From Candidatus Eisenbacteria bacterium (lineage in GTDB: Bacteria > Eisenbacteria > RBG-16-71-46 > JAFGJU01): 64,000 nucleotides of DNA. Below the pieces are notes generated by a model. That model saw nothing but the letters and a program-made list of their open reading frames with translations, searched no databases and was not told the origin of the DNA. Of the stretch, positions 42,970-51,630 are shown one piece after another (position 1 is the first letter of the stretch; every line of letters starts with the position of its first letter). The position numbers and the translations under genes are program-made. The DNA is taken from contig JAPLKG010000014.1 in assembly GCA_026388185.1 (NCBI GenBank), positions 248,001 through 312,000 of the forward strand, given 5' to 3'.

Positions 42970-43272
42970 ATGTCGGAACGAAAGGTTCTAGTTTTGTCGT
43001 TCGTCGTTTCGCTGGTCCTTGCCGGTCTTGTGTCTCCTTACGCTTCACGGTTGCCCGACGGACTGGAGAGGATTGCCGGTGACCTGGGATTCATCGACAG
43101 AGAGCGCGCGCTCCTTCGCTCGCCCGCTCCCGATTACTCTTGGCAAGGTTTACTTCTTGGAAAACTACCCGCGTCTCTCGCCGGAATAGCGGGTGCAGCA
43201 CTCGTGTTTGCGGCCGCCGCTCTACTCGGAAAGGTCCTGACCGCGGCGGAGTTGAAACACGAGACGCGTTGA
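42970..43272 (+). CDS. nikN: NikN-type (PDGLE) subunit of the nickel ECF transporter
   Basis: This protein of 100 residues has two transmembrane helices (LVLSFVVSLVLAGLVSPY and LAGIAGAALVFAAAALLG) around a periplasmic loop with the diagnostic RLPDGLERIA. Small CbiN/NikN subunits help NikM load the metal. GGGGGAG precedes the ATG. It lies between nikM and nikQ. Confidence 0.9.
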   Translation: MSERKVLVLSFVVSLVLAGLVSPYASRLPDGLERIAGDLGFIDRERALLRSPAPDYSWQGLLLGKLPASLAGIAGAALVFAAAALLGKVLTAAELKHETR

Positions 43273-43302
43273 TCGCTAACAACGATTGTCAGCAAGAGAC
43301 GT

Positions 43303-44079
43303 ATGGATCTTTTCGCGATCGACAGATACTGCGGCTTGACGAGTCCGATCCACAGGCTGAATCCAGTCGTTACCCTGGTCTCATTCCTGACCTTTGTGGT
43401 TGTCGTAGTTCTTGTACCGGTGCGCGAATTCGCCCCGTTACTGGCGGCCCTGTTCAGCCTGTCGTGTATCGCGCTTGTTTCGAAAGTTCCTCTTCGCTTC
43501 ATCCTCAGGAGGAGTCTTGCGATAGTTCCCTTTGCGATTGCAATCGGTGCATTCAATCTGCTCGGGAGGGGTGTGGACCTCATGATTCATCACTCCGCCT
43601 CGGGTTCTTCTGCCCTTGATTCCGCCGGGGTTCCCGCGTTCCTGAACGTGGTGCTGAAGTCGTTTGTCTGCGTTCTGGGCATGACTATTCTCGTCAGCAC
43701 GACGGGCAGTGCCAATCTACTGAATGCCATGCGCAAGATAGGTGTCCCGGAAGGATTGACGGCGGGAACCTGTTTTCTCTCCAGGTACGCTTACGTTGTT
43801 GCGGACGAGCTATTCAGAATGAAGAGATCGAGAGACTCTCGACGGGCGGGCAGCTTACCGTGGATTGCGGAATTGCGTTTCGTGGGCTCGCTGGTCGGCG
43901 TGCTGTTCATTCGGTCTTACGAGCGAGCCGAGCGTGTCCACGTGGCCATGTGTTCACGCGGGTTCGATGGAACCGCCGTCGTTTCGACTCAATTCAGGAC
44001 TTCGAGAAGAGACGTCTTGTTTCCTCTGTTTCTTCTAGGGCCCCTTCTACTGATACTTCTGATTTCGAATCTGATCTGA
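43303..44079 (+). CDS. nikQ: ECF transporter transmembrane (T) component NikQ/CbiQ
   Basis: This protein of 258 residues has about five helices and the family opening FAIDRYCGLTSPIHRLNPVVT. The coupling-helix motifs are present as MRKIGVPEGLT and the second SRRAGSLPWI / ERAERVHVAMCSRGFDG, the Ala-Arg-Gly type segments that contact the ATPase. It couples ATP hydrolysis by NikO to nickel uptake through NikM. Confidence 0.92.
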   Translation: MDLFAIDRYCGLTSPIHRLNPVVTLVSFLTFVVVVVLVPVREFAPLLAALFSLSCIALVSKVPLRFILRRSLAIVPFAIAIGAFNLLGRGVDLMIHHSASGSSALDSAGVPAFLNVVLKSFVCVLGMTILVSTTGSANLLNAMRKIGVPEGLTAGTCFLSRYAYVVADELFRMKRSRDSRRAGSLPWIAELRFVGSLVGVLFIRSYERAERVHVAMCSRGFDGTAVVSTQFRTSRRDVLFPLFLLGPLLLILLISNLI

Positions 44080-44149
44080 CGGGCTGGTTTCGGAGTGATC
44101 ACGCCGGCCACGGAGTTAGCACAAGGAATCAGCAGACGAGAGTCACATA

Positions 44150-44905
44150 ATGCGCCCCATCATACAAATATCCTCGCTCTCTTTCGCCTATCCTGACGGA
44201 ACCAGCGCTCTCGACGGCGTTTCTCTTGACATATTCGAGGACGAGTGTCTGGGTCTTGTTGGGCCGAACGGCGCCGGGAAGACAACGCTCTTGCTTCACC
44301 TCAACGGCATTCTGTCTGGAAGCGGTAAAGTCACGATCGATGGTCTGGAGGTGTGTGACAAGAACTTGCGTGAAGTCAGGCAGAGAGTCGGAATTGTGTT
44401 CCAGGATCCCGACGATCAGCTTTTCAGTCCCACTGTTTTCGACGACGTGGCGTTCGGGCCGCTCACAATGAGGCTCGCCAATCCGGAGGTTCTTTCGCGC
44501 GTGAACTGGGCCTTGAACGAAGCCGGCCTTGCCGGGCTCGAGAAGAAGGCGCCACATCATCTGAGCTTCGGCCAGAAGAAAAAGGCTTCGTTAGCTTCTG
44601 TTCTTTCCATGCGACCAAGAATCATTGCCCTCGACGAACCTACGAGCAATATGGACCCGCGCAGCAGGAGGAGGTTTCTCCAGCTCATAAAGGCGCTGAA
44701 GGCTACGAAGGTTCTCTCGACTCACGACATGGAGAGCGTGAGTGAATTGTGCAGTAGAGTCGTTGTGCTCGATTCCGGCAGGGTGGTCGCCGACGGGAAC
44801 ACGCAATCCGTTCTCTCGAATAGAGAACTCATGGAATCTCACGGCCTGGAAGTCCCGCGCAGCCTCTGGTGCCCGCCACGACATTCACCTGACGTGCCAC
44901 ACTAG
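44150..44905 (+). CDS. nikO: ECF transporter ATPase NikO/CbiO
   Basis: This ABC ATPase of 251 residues has Walker A GPNGAGKTTLLLHLNG, Q-loop VFQDPDDQLFSPTVFDDVAFGP, signature LSFGQKKKASLASVL (usually LSGGQ), Walker B IIALDEPTSNMDP and the H-switch STHDMES. It closes the nikRMNQO cluster. Its TAG stop shares CTAG (44902-44905) with the stop of the convergent GH20 gene. Confidence 0.94.
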   Translation: MRPIIQISSLSFAYPDGTSALDGVSLDIFEDECLGLVGPNGAGKTTLLLHLNGILSGSGKVTIDGLEVCDKNLREVRQRVGIVFQDPDDQLFSPTVFDDVAFGPLTMRLANPEVLSRVNWALNEAGLAGLEKKAPHHLSFGQKKKASLASVLSMRPRIIALDEPTSNMDPRSRRRFLQLIKALKATKVLSTHDMESVSELCSRVVVLDSGRVVADGNTQSVLSNRELMESHGLEVPRSLWCPPRHSPDVPH

Positions 44906-46476
44906 TATTCAGGGCTCTCGAACGGGTCGTTGATGTACGGATGACGCCTAAAATTGGGAGGAATTTCCTTGCCCGTAGGATCCAGCGGGGGGGCTCCTCC
45001 TCGCCAGAATGCTTCTGCGCCCTCACGCAAAATTTTTCTGGGAGTGCCCATCCCGCTGTAGTTGAAGCAATTCCACAAGGCGACAGTCATGCCCAGGAAT
45101 CGGCCGTCCTTGTCCGCAACATACTTGCCGAAGTTGTTTGTCGCTTGAAGGTCGTTGTACGTGCAACCAACCACGCGGAAACCCTTTGAGAGCAAATAGT
45201 CAACCGTGGGGAAATCCGGCTTCCGCTGCTTGTAATGCGCGTCCACGAGGATTATGTCTTTTGGCAGAGAATCTATCAGGGCATACGTATTACCGAGGAG
45301 TCCGTTGCAGTTGTCTTGCCCCTGAAACTGGGTAGAGCTAAGCAGCATGCCTGCCCACATCATCGTCTGCACATTCTTCTGCTCGAGGTACGCGTGGATC
45401 TCTCGGATGTCGCTCAAGAATAGCTTGGCTGCCTTCTCCTTCGGCATGTTCGAGAACGCCCGAATCTCGTCGTGCCCGATATGCATGTATTTGGGCTCGA
45501 ATATCTCCAAGATCTCGTCGATGATTCCGAAGAGTCTCGCGTACACCTTCGGATTGGACGGGTCGTACGTGTTCTTGTCCAAACACAGATCCGGATAGGC
45601 TGGACAGAGCAGGACGTCCTGGTGACTGAAGGTATCTATCAGGGGGATCACTTCGAACCCCGCCGCACGTGCGTATTCTACGAGGGCTCTGAGCGTGTCC
45701 CTTGCGAGAGCATCGGTTCTTCCCACTCCCGGGGCTGAATTGAATTTGATTGCGTCGTCCACCTGGACAATCATGGTGTTCATGTGCAGCATCTCTGCCA
45801 TGTCGATGACCGCTCTTGCATCCCACACTTGCTCACGAAATCTGTAGCCGCGAAGCGGGAGCAAGAACGCTCGCATGCTTGCGGACGGGAAATCAACGAT
45901 CTCGATCGGAGGAACTACAGATGTTGCGGTGTAAGCGTCTATCGAAATAACCTGAAGCAGAGTCTGCGCGCCGCACTTGAGTCCTTGGATGCCATTTCCT
46001 ATCAGACACGTCCTGCCGGGGCTCACCGAGAGAACGTAACTCTGCTCCGGAGAGCTACCGAAGTCCGCAGTCGAGAGTGACGGAACAAGACCTTTCAACG
46101 CTGCGTTACTAGCGAGGCCGACCACGATCGCGTTTTTCTCCGGGATCAGATCTGTCACCATCATTTCGGGGTTGACTCCGTGCAACTTGTAGAGGCCTTG
46201 CTTGAGCCAGGCTGCGATGTTGCGCTCTTCCTGCGAGGAAGTGGTCGGGAGGATGATGACTGTCGTGGCGGTGAGCGTAAACGCCTCGCTAATCTTCCAT
46301 TTCAGCTGGATAGGTTCCGGCACGGCGAGCGCCCGCATGGAACTCGAGGCGGGAAGCCACCTTTGGGCGAATCCGTTGCCGGCACACGCAGCCACGAGTA
46401 TCGAAGTCAAGAGCACGATCGCGGTTCCGGAAGCGACTCTGGTTCCAGTTTTCAAGGCCATCCTCCTCGTTGCCAT
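44902..46476 (-). CDS. Secreted GH20-family beta-hexosaminidase-like protein
   Basis: This protein of 524 residues has an N-terminal hydrophobic segment (TAIVLLTSILVAACAGNGFA, possible lipobox AAC). An N-terminal alpha/beta domain resembling GH20b (ILPTTSSQEERNIAAWLKQGL) precedes a TIM barrel. The active-site motif HIGHDEI, about residue 330, has the Asp-Glu pair of GH20 substrate-assisted catalysis; MLHMNTMIVQVDDA and VIPLIDTFSHQ strands fit. It would release N-acetylhexosamine from glycans outside the cytoplasm. The barrel C-terminus (WNCFNYSG) is present. The start is uncertain between ATG 46476 and 46461. Confidence 0.85.
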   Translation of the reverse strand: MATRRMALKTGTRVASGTAIVLLTSILVAACAGNGFAQRWLPASSSMRALAVPEPIQLKWKISEAFTLTATTVIILPTTSSQEERNIAAWLKQGLYKLHGVNPEMMVTDLIPEKNAIVVGLASNAALKGLVPSLSTADFGSSPEQSYVLSVSPGRTCLIGNGIQGLKCGAQTLLQVISIDAYTATSVVPPIEIVDFPSASMRAFLLPLRGYRFREQVWDARAVIDMAEMLHMNTMIVQVDDAIKFNSAPGVGRTDALARDTLRALVEYARAAGFEVIPLIDTFSHQDVLLCPAYPDLCLDKNTYDPSNPKVYARLFGIIDEILEIFEPKYMHIGHDEIRAFSNMPKEKAAKLFLSDIREIHAYLEQKNVQTMMWAGMLLSSTQFQGQDNCNGLLGNTYALIDSLPKDIILVDAHYKQRKPDFPTVDYLLSKGFRVVGCTYNDLQATNNFGKYVADKDGRFLGMTVALWNCFNYSGMGTPRKILREGAEAFWRGGAPPLDPTGKEIPPNFRRHPYINDPFESPEY

Positions 46477-46488
46477 GTCTTGATTGCG

Positions 46489-46671
46489 ATGTCATCGTCG
46501 TCGAAGTGCCCGTGCGATTGCCACGGCCTGGTCGGCCCGGCGTCCCCGCAACAAACGCGTTTGCCGGAGTGCATGTGGGACGATTTCATCAAAGAGTGTA
46601 TAGGTGCTCCGATCGGAAGTCAATCAGCTCGTCACAGTAGAATGGGACGTCTCCTAACTGCGTCGACATGA
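46489..46671 (+). CDS. Possible small Cys-rich protein, 60 residues
   Basis: A short frame in the gap between the GH20 gene and the barrel-like gene encodes a peptide beginning MSSSSKCPCDCHG with later Cys in LPECMWDDFIKEC. The C-P-C-D-C-H arrangement could bind metal. No ribosome-binding site is visible and the frame extends upstream into antisense of the GH20 gene, so it may be non-coding. Confidence 0.2.
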   Translation: MSSSSKCPCDCHGLVGPASPQQTRLPECMWDDFIKECIGAPIGSQSARHSRMGRLLTAST

Positions 46672-46684
46672 TTCGTCACCTCTG

Positions 46685-46713
46685 TTGACGCATGGCGCCT
46701 TTGCTGTTATCAT
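46685..46713 (+). promoter_or_regulatory. Promoter of the barrel-like protein gene
   Basis: TTGACG (46685-46690), 17-base spacer, TATCAT (46708-46713). A leader of about 100 bases ends in AAAGGAGGGAGG before the ATG at 46818. Confidence 0.55.
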
Positions 46714-46817
46714 GGCGCTTCACTTAGTGGAAACGCCGAGAAGAGCGGGTGGTGACACATAAACTTGACAGATTGTTTCAGATACGGGTCACGACCTGTC
46801 GAAAGGAGGGAGGACAA

Positions 46818-47345
46818 ATGCGTGTGCTCGTTATCGCTATTGTGGTTGCTTCTTTGACCAGTCTCGCTGCTGTGTGTTCGGCTCAGGACTATTCTGATTG
46901 GAGCGTAACCGGCAGTGGTGGGGACAAGAATTACAGCATAGGGTTTCAGCTCGGACTTCCCCTCGTGGCCGGAGTGGACATTTCCGGGCAGCTCAACCAG
47001 CGGTTCAGCGTGAGCCTGGGTTTTGGATTTGTGCCCGATCTCATTGCCCTGGGCGGCCAACTGCGAATGAACGTCCTTGAGCCCGGTCCAGACAAGATAG
47101 TTCCCATTGTCGGCGTCGGACTCAACCAGTACTGGCTCGAAGACGACGGAGAAAATACCGATGCCGTGGCGGCTCATCTTCTTGTCGGAGGCCAGCGCAT
47201 GTTTGGTTCGAATTACGCTTTAGGTCTGCACCTGGGTTACATTGCAACCCTCAGCGAGAGCACTGCGTCTCATGTTAGCGTGTGGGGAGTGAACGACGAC
47301 ATGTCTAAGCTCTTCTTGGGAGTTGAGGGACGCTACTTCTTCTAA
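46818..47345 (+). CDS. Outer-membrane beta-barrel-like protein
   Basis: The start ATG 46818 follows a very strong AAAGGAGGGAGG site, giving 175 residues. A signal peptide is clear (VLVIAIVVASLTSLAAVCSA-QD). The mature part is a series of alternating amphipathic strands with Gly turns (YSIGFQLGLPLVAGVDI, RFSVSLGFGFVPDLIALGGQLRM, VPIVGVGLNQYWL, AAHLLVGGQRMF) and ends in GRYFF, an aromatic C-terminal residue typical of barrel insertion. It is probably a small 8-stranded barrel. It precedes a membrane-anchored coiled-coil protein by 48 bases. Confidence 0.75.
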   Translation: MRVLVIAIVVASLTSLAAVCSAQDYSDWSVTGSGGDKNYSIGFQLGLPLVAGVDISGQLNQRFSVSLGFGFVPDLIALGGQLRMNVLEPGPDKIVPIVGVGLNQYWLEDDGENTDAVAAHLLVGGQRMFGSNYALGLHLGYIATLSESTASHVSVWGVNDDMSKLFLGVEGRYFF

Positions 47346-47393
47346 TGGGAAACAGTGCGGTGACACTTTCTTGACAAACGAAAGGAGACGAAG

Positions 47394-47843
47394 ATGAAAG
47401 GGACAAGGGCTGTAATCATCATGATAATCGTGTTCGTCGTGGCCCTTTTTCTTGGCTTCATGATGGGTTCAAAGCGCGTGTCCGACGTCACGAAGGAACT
47501 CAATGCTCTCAAGACAGAGTTCAAGACCAAAGTCGCCACGCTCGAAGAGAACCTCGCAACGGCCAAGGCACAGAAGGAACTCTCCGTCTGCAAGTGGGAG
47601 CTTGTGCAAGTCAGAACCAACGCATCAGCGCGGAATTTCGGCAAGGCCACAGAATCTCTTTCTGTCGCGAAGGGAGCGTTAGACAAGGCCGTTTCCATAT
47701 CATCTCCCAAGTTTTTTGCCAGGCTTGCCCCTCTTCAGCCGGCACTTGAAGAGATCAAAGTCGATCTTGATAAGAACGACGTGAAGGTTGTCGGGAAGGT
47801 GGAGGGAGTGATAGCCCAGCTCGATACGATCATATCCGAATGA
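47394..47843 (+). CDS. Membrane-anchored coiled-coil protein
   Basis: This product of 149 residues has an N-terminal transmembrane anchor (AVIIMIIVFVVALFLGFMMG), then a heptad-rich helix (VTKELNALKTEFKTKVATLEENLATAKAQKEL) and further helices to the end. No family is recognised. The strong GAAAGGAGACG site and the short gap suggest co-transcription with the barrel-like protein upstream, so it may link or organise envelope layers; that role is inference. Confidence 0.7.
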   Translation: MKGTRAVIIMIIVFVVALFLGFMMGSKRVSDVTKELNALKTEFKTKVATLEENLATAKAQKELSVCKWELVQVRTNASARNFGKATESLSVAKGALDKAVSISSPKFFARLAPLQPALEEIKVDLDKNDVKVVGKVEGVIAQLDTIISE

Positions 47844-47872
47844 AATTCGCTCGGGTTACCGGGGGAGGCGCT

Positions 47873-48913
47873 CTAGGCCAGCGGAGAGACGAATAGCATG
47901 AGCCACTCTTTGAGGCTCAGTCCGAATGCCTCTTTTCCATAGCGTGTGGCGCAGACTGTCTTTATGTTGCTGAACTGTCTGCCTGTACTCACGGCGTGTT
48001 TCTTTAGCCTCAACGCAAATTCAATCGCCTCCCCCGAGAACATCGTTTCTCTAAAACCCCCCAGTCTGCGAAAGGCGCTTTTTCTTACGAACATCACCCC
48101 CAGGCTGACGCCGTTGAGCCTCAGCGGAAGGCGGGAGATCATCGCCGCGAGTCTTGAACTCAGGCTCCCATCCTCTGACGCCACATTTGTCCCGCCTCCA
48201 AGTGACTTTCTGTTGGCAGTTGCCTGAAGAATACGACAGAGAGACCCTTTCTTGGGCATCAGGTTCGGTCTGAGAAGAACCAGAATCTTTCCCCTGGCAA
48301 CGCTTGCTGCGGCGTTGATTGCCGCCGCGCAATTCGGGAGGTTTCTGGACACAATTTTGGCATCGAATTCCTCCGCCGAGGCAAAGTAGGTAAGTGAGGC
48401 GGAGCGAGTGATCCGGTCCGAGCCTTTGATTGAGGTCGACGTGGCAACGAGGGCGGCCCCGGCCGCTAGAGTGGAATCGCCGGCCCCAATGGAGTCCGTG
48501 GACTCGGAGCCGTATGCAGCCACGATTATCTCTGCCTTTCTTCCAAGCGTTCGAGAGAGTTCCTCTCCTGCTTCAGCGAGCAGTTCCAGCGTCCGCAGCA
48601 ACTCCCTTGAGCAACTAGTCGCAGCCACGATGACAGACAGGGCTGGCCTGGACTCTGGCAGTGCATTCTGCAATGGACGTCGCGGTTTGGGCTGAAGGGC
48701 CACCGACTCGGTGTCGAGGTCTTCGAGCAATGCTTCAATCGTATCGTTAAGAATGGCAGCCAATAGCGCAGACCTCCTTAGCAATGCGACAACCGGGCCC
48801 CGCGCACTAGGCAGAGCAGGGCCGACATGTATTTTGGATTGCAATAGACGTGCCAGAGGCAAAGCCGGGGTTAAGCGATCGTCCGGGCATGGTGCAGCGG
48901 GGCGATTATCCAT
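47873..48913 (-). CDS. Glycosyltransferase family 2-like protein
   Basis: This protein of 346 residues has, after a 90-residue Ala/Pro/Arg-rich lead, a GT-A-like core: ALSVIVAATSCSRELLRTLELLAEAG, IIVAAYGSES, NLPNCAAAINAAASVARGKILVLLRPNLMP (DxD region reduced to RPN), and the acceptor-side GVMFVRKSAFRRLGGFRETMFSGEAIEFALRLKK. The acidic DxD metal motif of active GT2 enzymes is not obvious, so activity is uncertain. No ribosome-binding site is visible at the ATG and the true start may lie downstream. Confidence 0.65.
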   Translation of the reverse strand: MDNRPAAPCPDDRLTPALPLARLLQSKIHVGPALPSARGPVVALLRRSALLAAILNDTIEALLEDLDTESVALQPKPRRPLQNALPESRPALSVIVAATSCSRELLRTLELLAEAGEELSRTLGRKAEIIVAAYGSESTDSIGAGDSTLAAGAALVATSTSIKGSDRITRSASLTYFASAEEFDAKIVSRNLPNCAAAINAAASVARGKILVLLRPNLMPKKGSLCRILQATANRKSLGGGTNVASEDGSLSSRLAAMISRLPLRLNGVSLGVMFVRKSAFRRLGGFRETMFSGEAIEFALRLKKHAVSTGRQFSNIKTVCATRYGKEAFGLSLKEWLMLFVSPLA

Positions 48914-49062
48914 TCGCGTCGCGACGAGGAATCTCTGGGGAGCGATTCGACAGTCCGGTCAGAGCAGAGAATATCACGAGGGGGATTCGGCAATCGTGTT
49001 AAGATGAGAACTACGCGGCGGGCAATTCGTCGACTCCGGAGCCATCTTGACAGGAGGGGGGC

Positions 49063-49518
49063 ATGACAATTCAAGAGCCGTTCGAACACATCGAGAATGC
49101 GAGAATCTTGCTTCTTCAAGCCGCCCAGGAGGTTGACAGAGAATGCTTCTTGAACAGGCAGAAGGGCATGAGTTCGATACGAGATCTTCTCGTTCATCTC
49201 ATGGATGCGGAAGACTACTGGATCGGCTCCGTAGTCTGTGGCGAAAAACGACAGAAGTTCCTCCCCGAGAAATATGAAGACGTTGCTGCGCTCCAGGCAA
49301 ATTGGGACAGAATTCACGGCCGCACCCAAAAACTCGTCTCTGACATCGCGAGCGGACTCCTCTCAGAACAAACGACCGTGCGGTGGGAAGGGGAGAGGGT
49401 GCTCGACTTGGGCACGGTCTTTCTGCACGTGTTTACCCACGAGCTTCACCATCGCGGCCAGATCTGCCTCTTGATGAGGCAGCAAGGATACGAGCCGCCC
49501 TACGTGGACTTGCTTTAA
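49063..49518 (+). CDS. DinB-family (DUF664-type) protein
   Basis: This four-helix-bundle protein of 151 residues has three metal-ligand His positions: IRDLLVHLMDAEDYW (about residue 45) and FTHELHHRGQICLLMRQQGYEPP (about residue 125). Such proteins are related to bacillithiol and mycothiol S-transferases and to damage-induced DinB of Bacillus; they are unrelated to DNA polymerase IV. The substrate is unknown. A strong GGAGGGGGG site precedes the ATG. Confidence 0.88.
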   Translation: MTIQEPFEHIENARILLLQAAQEVDRECFLNRQKGMSSIRDLLVHLMDAEDYWIGSVVCGEKRQKFLPEKYEDVAALQANWDRIHGRTQKLVSDIASGLLSEQTTVRWEGERVLDLGTVFLHVFTHELHHRGQICLLMRQQGYEPPYVDLL

Positions 49519-49894
49519 GAAAGTTGTTGACTTTGTGACCTCGGTGTGCTATCTTACGAAGGCAAGAGCAAGGAAACGAGCTGACGAGGTTACCGAAAGG
49601 CCCTGTTCTTCTTGTTACAGCAGCTTTAGCGCGGCCGAATAGCTTTCCGGCCTCCCGCCAGTTTGATTACAGTTCATGAAGTGAGACGAACATGACTCCA
49701 GCTGAGATTCCGAGCCGAGACTCGATGCCCGGAGTTTGGGGATTCTCCGTCCGTCGTTGCTTGCTGTACGTGTTCTTCCAGCCCCCTCGCCGGATTGCAT
49801 CATGTTAGCCTTTCATGGCGGGTCCCTTGCCGCTGATATCTTAGGGCCGAACTTACTGACATTCGGGTGATTCAGAGGAAAGCCCTGAAGGCAG
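49519..49894. other. Leader region before the sensor kinase
   Basis: Apart from the promoter at 49527-49555, no recognisable RNA or gene is seen. A 38-codon frame from ATG 49691 lacks a ribosome-binding site and coding character. The leader from about 49562 to the kinase start is over 330 bases, longer than normal. Confidence 0.3.
49527..49555 (+). promoter_or_regulatory. Promoter upstream of the two-component genes
   Basis: TTGACT (49527-49532), 17-base spacer, TATCTT (49550-49555), just after the stop of the DinB-family gene. Confidence 0.55.
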
Positions 49895-51601
49895 GTGATT
49901 CTCGTGGGCACGGTGGCAAGATCGGTCGACGCGAGACAACCCTCTCGGAGGCATCGCGTTGCATCTATCGTTCACTACGAACAGGCCTTTTTCATCCGGC
50001 AGATTATCGCCGCATCCGTTCCGGCAGTCAGCCTTGTCGTGAGGCATTCTTTCCCCAACTTGATGTTTGCCTTCTACGTCGTCATTGCCGTCACGTGTCT
50101 CAATCTCTTCTACTACTGGCTCACCGTGACCGGGAGATTCCGTTCTTCCTTCAAATGGGTTCAGATCGGCATCGACATGTTTCTTTGGACGCTCCTCATA
50201 CACGTTACCGGCGGGAAAGACAGCGTTTTCTTCTTTCTCTATCCGCTCGAGATACTGGTGGCGGCTTTCACGCTCTCCGCGTCAGGCTGCGCGTACGGCG
50301 CCACGCTTGCGGGTGTTTTCTACACTATCGATGTAGGTTTTCTCGGCTCACATGCGGACCTGGGAGGCACCCACATCGTCAGACTCTTTTTCCTCTCGGC
50401 AATCGCAGCCATATCCGTCCTCGTAGTCAGAAAACTCGAAAAGAAGACGGTCGAGGTGGAAAGGCTCAGCGAGATGTTGCGCGAGCGGGCCGAAAGCGCA
50501 GAGACAAGCCTGGGTGCAGTTCTCGACACCGTGGGCGACGGCCTCCTGATACTGGATGAAAAAGGTGGGTTGCTCTCCGTAAACGGCCCGTTCGCGAGAA
50601 TGTGTGAAATTGCAGACGGAAGGCTGCCTGGAGAAGCGGCGCGCGGAACACCATTCTACAACGTCAAGGCTCGATTGCTGGAATTGCTGAGCGGGGGAGC
50701 CGAAGATGAGACGGTAGAGATTACTTTTCCACAGGAATCCGGGCGCCCACGAGGGTTCCACCTTAAAACCAAGGTGTTCAAGCGGCACGGTGAAAGATGC
50801 ATCATGGCGATCGCTTCGGATGGCGTTCTCGAAAGCGAGAGGAACGACGCGCTATTTCACAACGGTGATGCCGGCGAGACGGATTCGCTTCCGGGCGTTG
50901 GCGAGACAGCCCTCGTCATAGCTCACGAAGTCAGAAATTCCTTGACCTGCATCATGGGGTTGCTGTCGCTGCTCAACGAGGATTTGTCAGGGAAAGCGGA
51001 ATCCGTTGGATTGCTCAGGAAGGCCGTGGGTGCGGCCGAAGACTTGAACTTATTCGTGTCCGATCTCCTTGTCTACTCACAACGCGTCGAACCGCGATTA
51101 GAGAAAACAGATCTTGTGAGCCTCCTGAATTCGGTGATCGAGTTGGTCTCAGGCAAGCTCGATGGCACTAAGAACGTGAGACTTACAAGAGAGTTTTCTG
51201 TGAGTCGGCTTGAAGCTGAAGTGGACCCCAGATACATGCAACGCGTGATCATAAATCTATTTCTCAATGCATATCAGGCGGTGAACGAGGAAGGCAGTGT
51301 GTGCATTCTCTTGCGCGAGGAGGATGGGAACGCCGTGATAGAGGTGAAAGATGACGGATGCGGGATATCGAGCGAACACATCGACAAGATATTTGAACCA
51401 TTTTTCACCGCGAAGGGTAAGGGTAGCGGACTCGGACTCGCGATTGCGAAAAGGCTCGTCGAGGCGCATCGAGGCAACATTAGCGCGATCAGTAACCCGG
51501 AGGTGGGAAGCACGTTGACCGTTCGGGTTCCGGCCGCGCGACATGATGCCGAGGTACGCGAGAGAACGAACGAACTCTTGTGCGAGACAACCAAGGTCTG
51601 A
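49895..51601 (+). CDS. Membrane sensor histidine kinase, NtrB-like output
   Basis: This protein of 568 residues has about six transmembrane segments in residues 33-180 with no large periplasmic domain, then a coiled coil (KTVEVERLSEMLRERAE), a PAS domain (about 205-310), and a kinase core: H-box VIAHEVRNSL with His344, N-box INLFLNAYQA (450s), DDGCG (486-490) and GKGSGLGLA (508-516). It phosphorylates the sigma54 activator encoded just downstream. Because the sensor part is buried in the membrane it may sense a lipophilic or membrane signal. The start is GTG 49895 or 49904; neither has a good site. Confidence 0.92.
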   Translation: MILVGTVARSVDARQPSRRHRVASIVHYEQAFFIRQIIAASVPAVSLVVRHSFPNLMFAFYVVIAVTCLNLFYYWLTVTGRFRSSFKWVQIGIDMFLWTLLIHVTGGKDSVFFFLYPLEILVAAFTLSASGCAYGATLAGVFYTIDVGFLGSHADLGGTHIVRLFFLSAIAAISVLVVRKLEKKTVEVERLSEMLRERAESAETSLGAVLDTVGDGLLILDEKGGLLSVNGPFARMCEIADGRLPGEAARGTPFYNVKARLLELLSGGAEDETVEITFPQESGRPRGFHLKTKVFKRHGERCIMAIASDGVLESERNDALFHNGDAGETDSLPGVGETALVIAHEVRNSLTCIMGLLSLLNEDLSGKAESVGLLRKAVGAAEDLNLFVSDLLVYSQRVEPRLEKTDLVSLLNSVIELVSGKLDGTKNVRLTREFSVSRLEAEVDPRYMQRVIINLFLNAYQAVNEEGSVCILLREEDGNAVIEVKDDGCGISSEHIDKIFEPFFTAKGKGSGLGLAIAKRLVEAHRGNISAISNPEVGSTLTVRVPAARHDAEVRERTNELLCETTKV

Positions 51602-51630
51602 AGCTTTTCGTTTGGAGTGGCCGACAGAGG

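Noticed and set aside
49691-49807. 38-codon frame in the sensor kinase leader
   Set aside because: No ribosome-binding site, no motif, and composition like the surrounding non-coding DNA.
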